7,357 nt of DNA from Chitinophagaceae bacterium (lineage in GTDB: Bacteria; Bacteroidota; Bacteroidia; Chitinophagales; Chitinophagaceae). Each line of letters opens with the position of its first letter. Positions within the stretch are counted from its first letter, which is position 1. The stretch is from assembly GCA_023251335.1 (NCBI GenBank), contig JAHEZA010000109.1, positions 1 to 7,357 of the forward strand, given 5' to 3'. The translations under genes were made by a program, and so were the position numbers. The notes under the pieces are model-generated. The model worked only from the letters and a program-made list of their open reading frames with translations. It searched no databases and was not told the DNA's origin. Shown here piece by piece: positions 7,214 through 7,357 of the stretch.

Positions 7214-7357
7214 GTTACTGGCGTAAATCGGATAGTGAATTATCTGCGAGTGTACAGCCCTGAAAAAACCGGCCTTGTCCATAGAGTAAAAATAAAATCT
7301 CTCTTATTTGTTGATTTACTGTCAGTGTTTTGGTGGTTTAGTTCAGCGTCCGTTGTG
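7214..7357. other. Tail downstream of the M1 peptidase gene, no supportable gene
   Basis: No gene can be called in these 144 bases. The plus frame of the peptidase stays open after its TAG stop to the window edge. On the minus strand one frame is open from the edge for about 40 codons to a TAA, and another is open between stops near 7340 and 7216. None has a start codon in good context or a recognisable motif. AAATAA and TTATTT around 7290-7315 could form a weak AT-only hairpin, which is not convincing as a terminator. A gene end or mobile-element edge to the right cannot be excluded. Confidence 0.5.

Noticed and set aside
7214..7357. In-frame open extension of 48 codons after the M1 peptidase TAG stop, and two open minus-strand frames
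   Set aside because: The peptidase already ends with a typical beta-domain C-terminus. The extensions have no recognisable motif or good start, and short open frames touching a window edge are expected by chance. Sequence beyond 7357 would decide.

Overview
The window looks like chromosomal DNA of a Bacteroidota member, most likely Chitinophagaceae or a close relative. The evidence is AT-rich DNA, starts without a Shine-Dalgarno sequence, a lipoprotein with a Cys-Lys-Lys-Asp-Asp start to its mature part, a DUF4397-type protein, and a TamB-like protein whose N-terminal third reads like Chitinophagaceae homologues. The family-level placement is inference from protein style.

Layout, left to right. 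(1) 1-1538, minus strand: the first 512 codons of a TamB-like inner-membrane-anchored envelope protein. It is cut by the left edge and has no ATG upstream of its membrane anchor, so a TTG start is proposed. (2) 1539-1822: divergent intergenic region. (3) 1823-2545, plus strand: lipoprotein with two DUF4397-like repeats, followed by a strong hairpin terminator at 2569-2605. (4) 2606-2788: non-coding gap with an 8-bp tandem repeat. (5) 2789-5449, minus strand: a probable two-gene operon. The upstream gene (4484-5449) is a pentameric ligand-gated ion channel homologue of the GLIC/Cys-loop type, and the downstream gene (2789-about 4420) is a YtcJ/NfdA-like metal-dependent amidohydrolase. (6) 5450-5611: divergent promoter region. 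(7) 5612-7213, plus strand: a secreted M1 zinc aminopeptidase. (8) 7214-7357: tail with no supportable gene.

Taken together this is an envelope-biology neighbourhood. The most interesting part is the channel-amidohydrolase pair. A signal-peptide-bearing pLGIC with an unusual pore (Gly at 2', 6' and 13', Phe at 9', Asp at -2', Arg at 0') and a shortened ligand-binding domain is apparently co-transcribed with a small-molecule hydrolase, and diverges from an exported aminopeptidase. One working idea is that the hydrolases make or remove a ligand (amide, amine or amino acid) sensed by the channel. That is inference from gene order only. I saw no mobile element, CRISPR array, tRNA or rRNA.
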